Below, piece after piece: positions 63,016 to 64,000 of a stretch of 64,000 bases of DNA. Numbering within the stretch: position 1 is the stretch's first letter; the number at the start of each line of letters is the position of its first letter. The notes beneath the pieces were generated by a model. The model had not been told where the DNA came from. It searched no databases and was given only the letters and a program-made list of their open reading frames with translations. The translations under genes were made by a program, and so were the position numbers. The DNA is from Planctomycetaceae bacterium (GTDB lineage Bacteria > Planctomycetota > Planctomycetia > Pirellulales > PNKZ01). The DNA lies in NCBI GenBank assembly GCA_016793115.1, contig JAEUIN010000273.1, forward strand, positions 1 to 64,000, in the 5' to 3' direction.

Positions 63016-63804
63016 ATGAGCATTCTCGATCGATTTTCGCTGCGCGGGAAAATCGCGCTCGTCACGGCCGGCGCGGGCCCTCAGTTCGGCCAAAGCATTT
63101 CCGAGGCCCTCGTTGAAGCTGGGGCGACGCTCATTACCGCGTCGCGCAGTCTCGAACGAAACCAGGAGTATGCCGAGTCGCTTCGGAGCCGCGGTTACGA
63201 CGCCCATGGGCTTTCGGTCGATATCGAAGACGTCGACTCGATCAATACGTTGCACGACGAAGTCCGGCGTCGCTTCGGCCGGTGCGACATTTTGGTCAAC
63301 AGCGCCATCTCACGCGAAGGAACCAAGACCGGTTTCGAGTTGCAGACGCCGGAAATCTGGCGTCATTCCGCGGCCGGCGACTTCGTCGGGCTGTTCGCAA
63401 TATGTCAGAAGTTCGTGCTCTCGATGGCGGAACAGGGAGGCGGTTCCGTCATCAACATCTCCAGCATCTACGGCGTCGTCTCGAACGATCCTTCGCTTTA
63501 CGAAGGGACGACGATGCGGCAGGCACCGACCTACAACTTCATCAAAGCCGGAATGATCAACTATACCCGCCATATTGCCTGCTACTACGGTAAGCAAGGC
63601 GTGCGGGCCAACTGTATCAGCCCGGGCGGATTCTTCAACAATCAACCCGAGCCGTTTCTGAAAGAATACTGCCGCCGCGTGCCGGTCGGCCGCATGCTCG
63701 ACAACGAAGACATCAAAGGCGCCGTCGTGCTCTTGGCGTCCGACGCCGGCCGCTATATCACCGGGCACAACTTAATGGTCGACGGCGGCTGGACCTGCCA
63801 ATAG
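63016..63804 (+). CDS. Short-chain dehydrogenase/reductase
   Basis: A 262-residue SDR. The cofactor loop is TAGAGPQFGQSI (residues 16-27), a variant of TGxxxGxG. The active site has Ser in NISSIYG and Tyr-x3-Lys in YNFIK. The C-terminal LMVDGGWTC is the usual SDR end. It oxidises or reduces a secondary alcohol or ketone, probably of a sugar acid given the neighbours. ATG at 63016 is preferred to the frame from 62980 because the SDR core starts there. Divergent from the symporter-aldolase operon and followed by a Gfo/Idh gene. Confidence 0.92.
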   Translation: MSILDRFSLRGKIALVTAGAGPQFGQSISEALVEAGATLITASRSLERNQEYAESLRSRGYDAHGLSVDIEDVDSINTLHDEVRRRFGRCDILVNSAISREGTKTGFELQTPEIWRHSAAGDFVGLFAICQKFVLSMAEQGGGSVINISSIYGVVSNDPSLYEGTTMRQAPTYNFIKAGMINYTRHIACYYGKQGVRANCISPGGFFNNQPEPFLKEYCRRVPVGRMLDNEDIKGAVVLLASDAGRYITGHNLMVDGGWTCQ

Positions 63805-63822
63805 CTTTGTGGACGATTCACC

Positions 63823-63902
63823 GTTCAGAGTTCGGGTTCAGCGTTGCAGAGTGAACAACGCACTATGAATCGGTCTCGAACCTTGAACGCCGAACTCTGA
63901 AC
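63823..63902. repeat. Inverted repeat between the SDR and Gfo/Idh genes
   Basis: GTTCAGAGTTCGG (63823-63835) is the exact complement of CCGAACTCTGAAC (63890-63902), with 54 nt between that themselves contain related TTCAGCGTT and GAACGC words. Likely another dispersed palindromic element. Confidence 0.75.
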
Positions 63903-63916
63903 TCCGACTATTCCTC

Positions 63917-64000
63917 ATGCATCAACTATCCATCCTCGTCGTCGGCGTCGGCTCGATCGGTGAGCGGCATCTACGTTGTTTTCAGCAAGCCGTCGGTTGC
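63917..64000 (+). CDS. Gfo/Idh/MocA family oxidoreductase, N-terminal fragment at window edge
   Basis: The first 28 codons are visible. ILVVGVGSIGERHLRCF (residues 6-22) is the Rossmann NAD(P)-binding start of the family. The rest lies beyond the window. It follows the SDR gene by 112 bp in the same direction and may share its pathway of keto-sugar acid breakdown. Confidence 0.8.
   Translation, partial: MHQLSILVVGVGSIGERHLRCFQQAVGC

Overview
The window is chromosomal DNA from a high-GC planctomycete, most likely of the Pirellulales or a close relative. The evidence is the gene content: two Tat-exported DUF1501 proteins, a propeller-HEAT-cytochrome c protein of about 1000 residues, a secreted neutral ceramidase-like protein, small secreted or lipoprotein genes rich in Cys or aromatics, a topoisomerase VI gene pair, and many dispersed palindromic repeats between genes. 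Spacing is loose, strands switch often and operons are short. I saw no rRNA, tRNA, CRISPR array, insertion sequence or prophage.

Layout. 1-8.6 kb: an RRM RNA-binding protein with a clear terminator, a tiny lipoprotein, a secreted alpha/beta hydrolase, then a divergent pair of a sigma-70-type factor and a MerR/B12-domain regulator. The two promoters of that pair share an exact 16-bp repeat. A membrane metallophosphoesterase and a PAS-GAF-receiver protein follow. 8.6-16.2 kb: a coiled-coil membrane protein, DCC thiol oxidoreductase, fumarase C, a MoaD-like protein, 6-phosphofructokinase, a Gfo/Idh/MocA oxidoreductase and a zinc anti-sigma-like protein. 16.2-22.8 kb: a zinc-ribbon membrane protein, GlnD, a DUF4345-like protein, the ceramidase-like protein and a Cys-rich repeat lipoprotein. 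23.2-27.8 kb: a SulP transporter, a universal stress protein and a second SulP fused to a beta-carbonic anhydrase, read as one inorganic-anion or bicarbonate cassette. 27.9-36.9 kb: a benzoylformate-decarboxylase-like ThDP enzyme, an SLC13 permease with a secreted esterase, two DUF1501 genes, a PIN toxin-antitoxin pair and a thioesterase. 37-43.9 kb: a secreted aldose epimerase, the large cytochrome protein, a beta-CASP nuclease and an atypical prepilin peptidase. 44-47.4 kb: topoisomerase VI subunits A and B. 47.6-49.5 kb: two small secreted proteins and a beta-helix protein. 49.8-58.2 kb: ilvH-ilvC, a small conserved protein coupled to a radical SAM gene, a YjhG-type D-xylonate dehydratase, and a translationally coupled trio (RluA synthase, CoA transferase, membrane protein). 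58.3-64 kb: a membrane GTPase, then a cluster that may handle sialic-acid-like or other keto-sugar acids (N-acetylneuraminate-lyase-like aldolase, SSS symporter, SDR and a truncated Gfo/Idh oxidoreductase at the edge).

Most noteworthy: (i) the sigma/MerR-B12 divergent locus with a shared candidate operator and a regulator whose cobalamin-ligand motif is altered; (ii) the topoisomerase VI operon in a bacterium; (iii) the SulP-Usp-SulP/carbonic anhydrase cassette; (iv) a cluster of TGCGCA-type repeats in the long leader of the xylonate dehydratase gene; (v) a prepilin peptidase homologue lacking the GxGD aspartate. All functional calls come from reading motifs; no database search was run.
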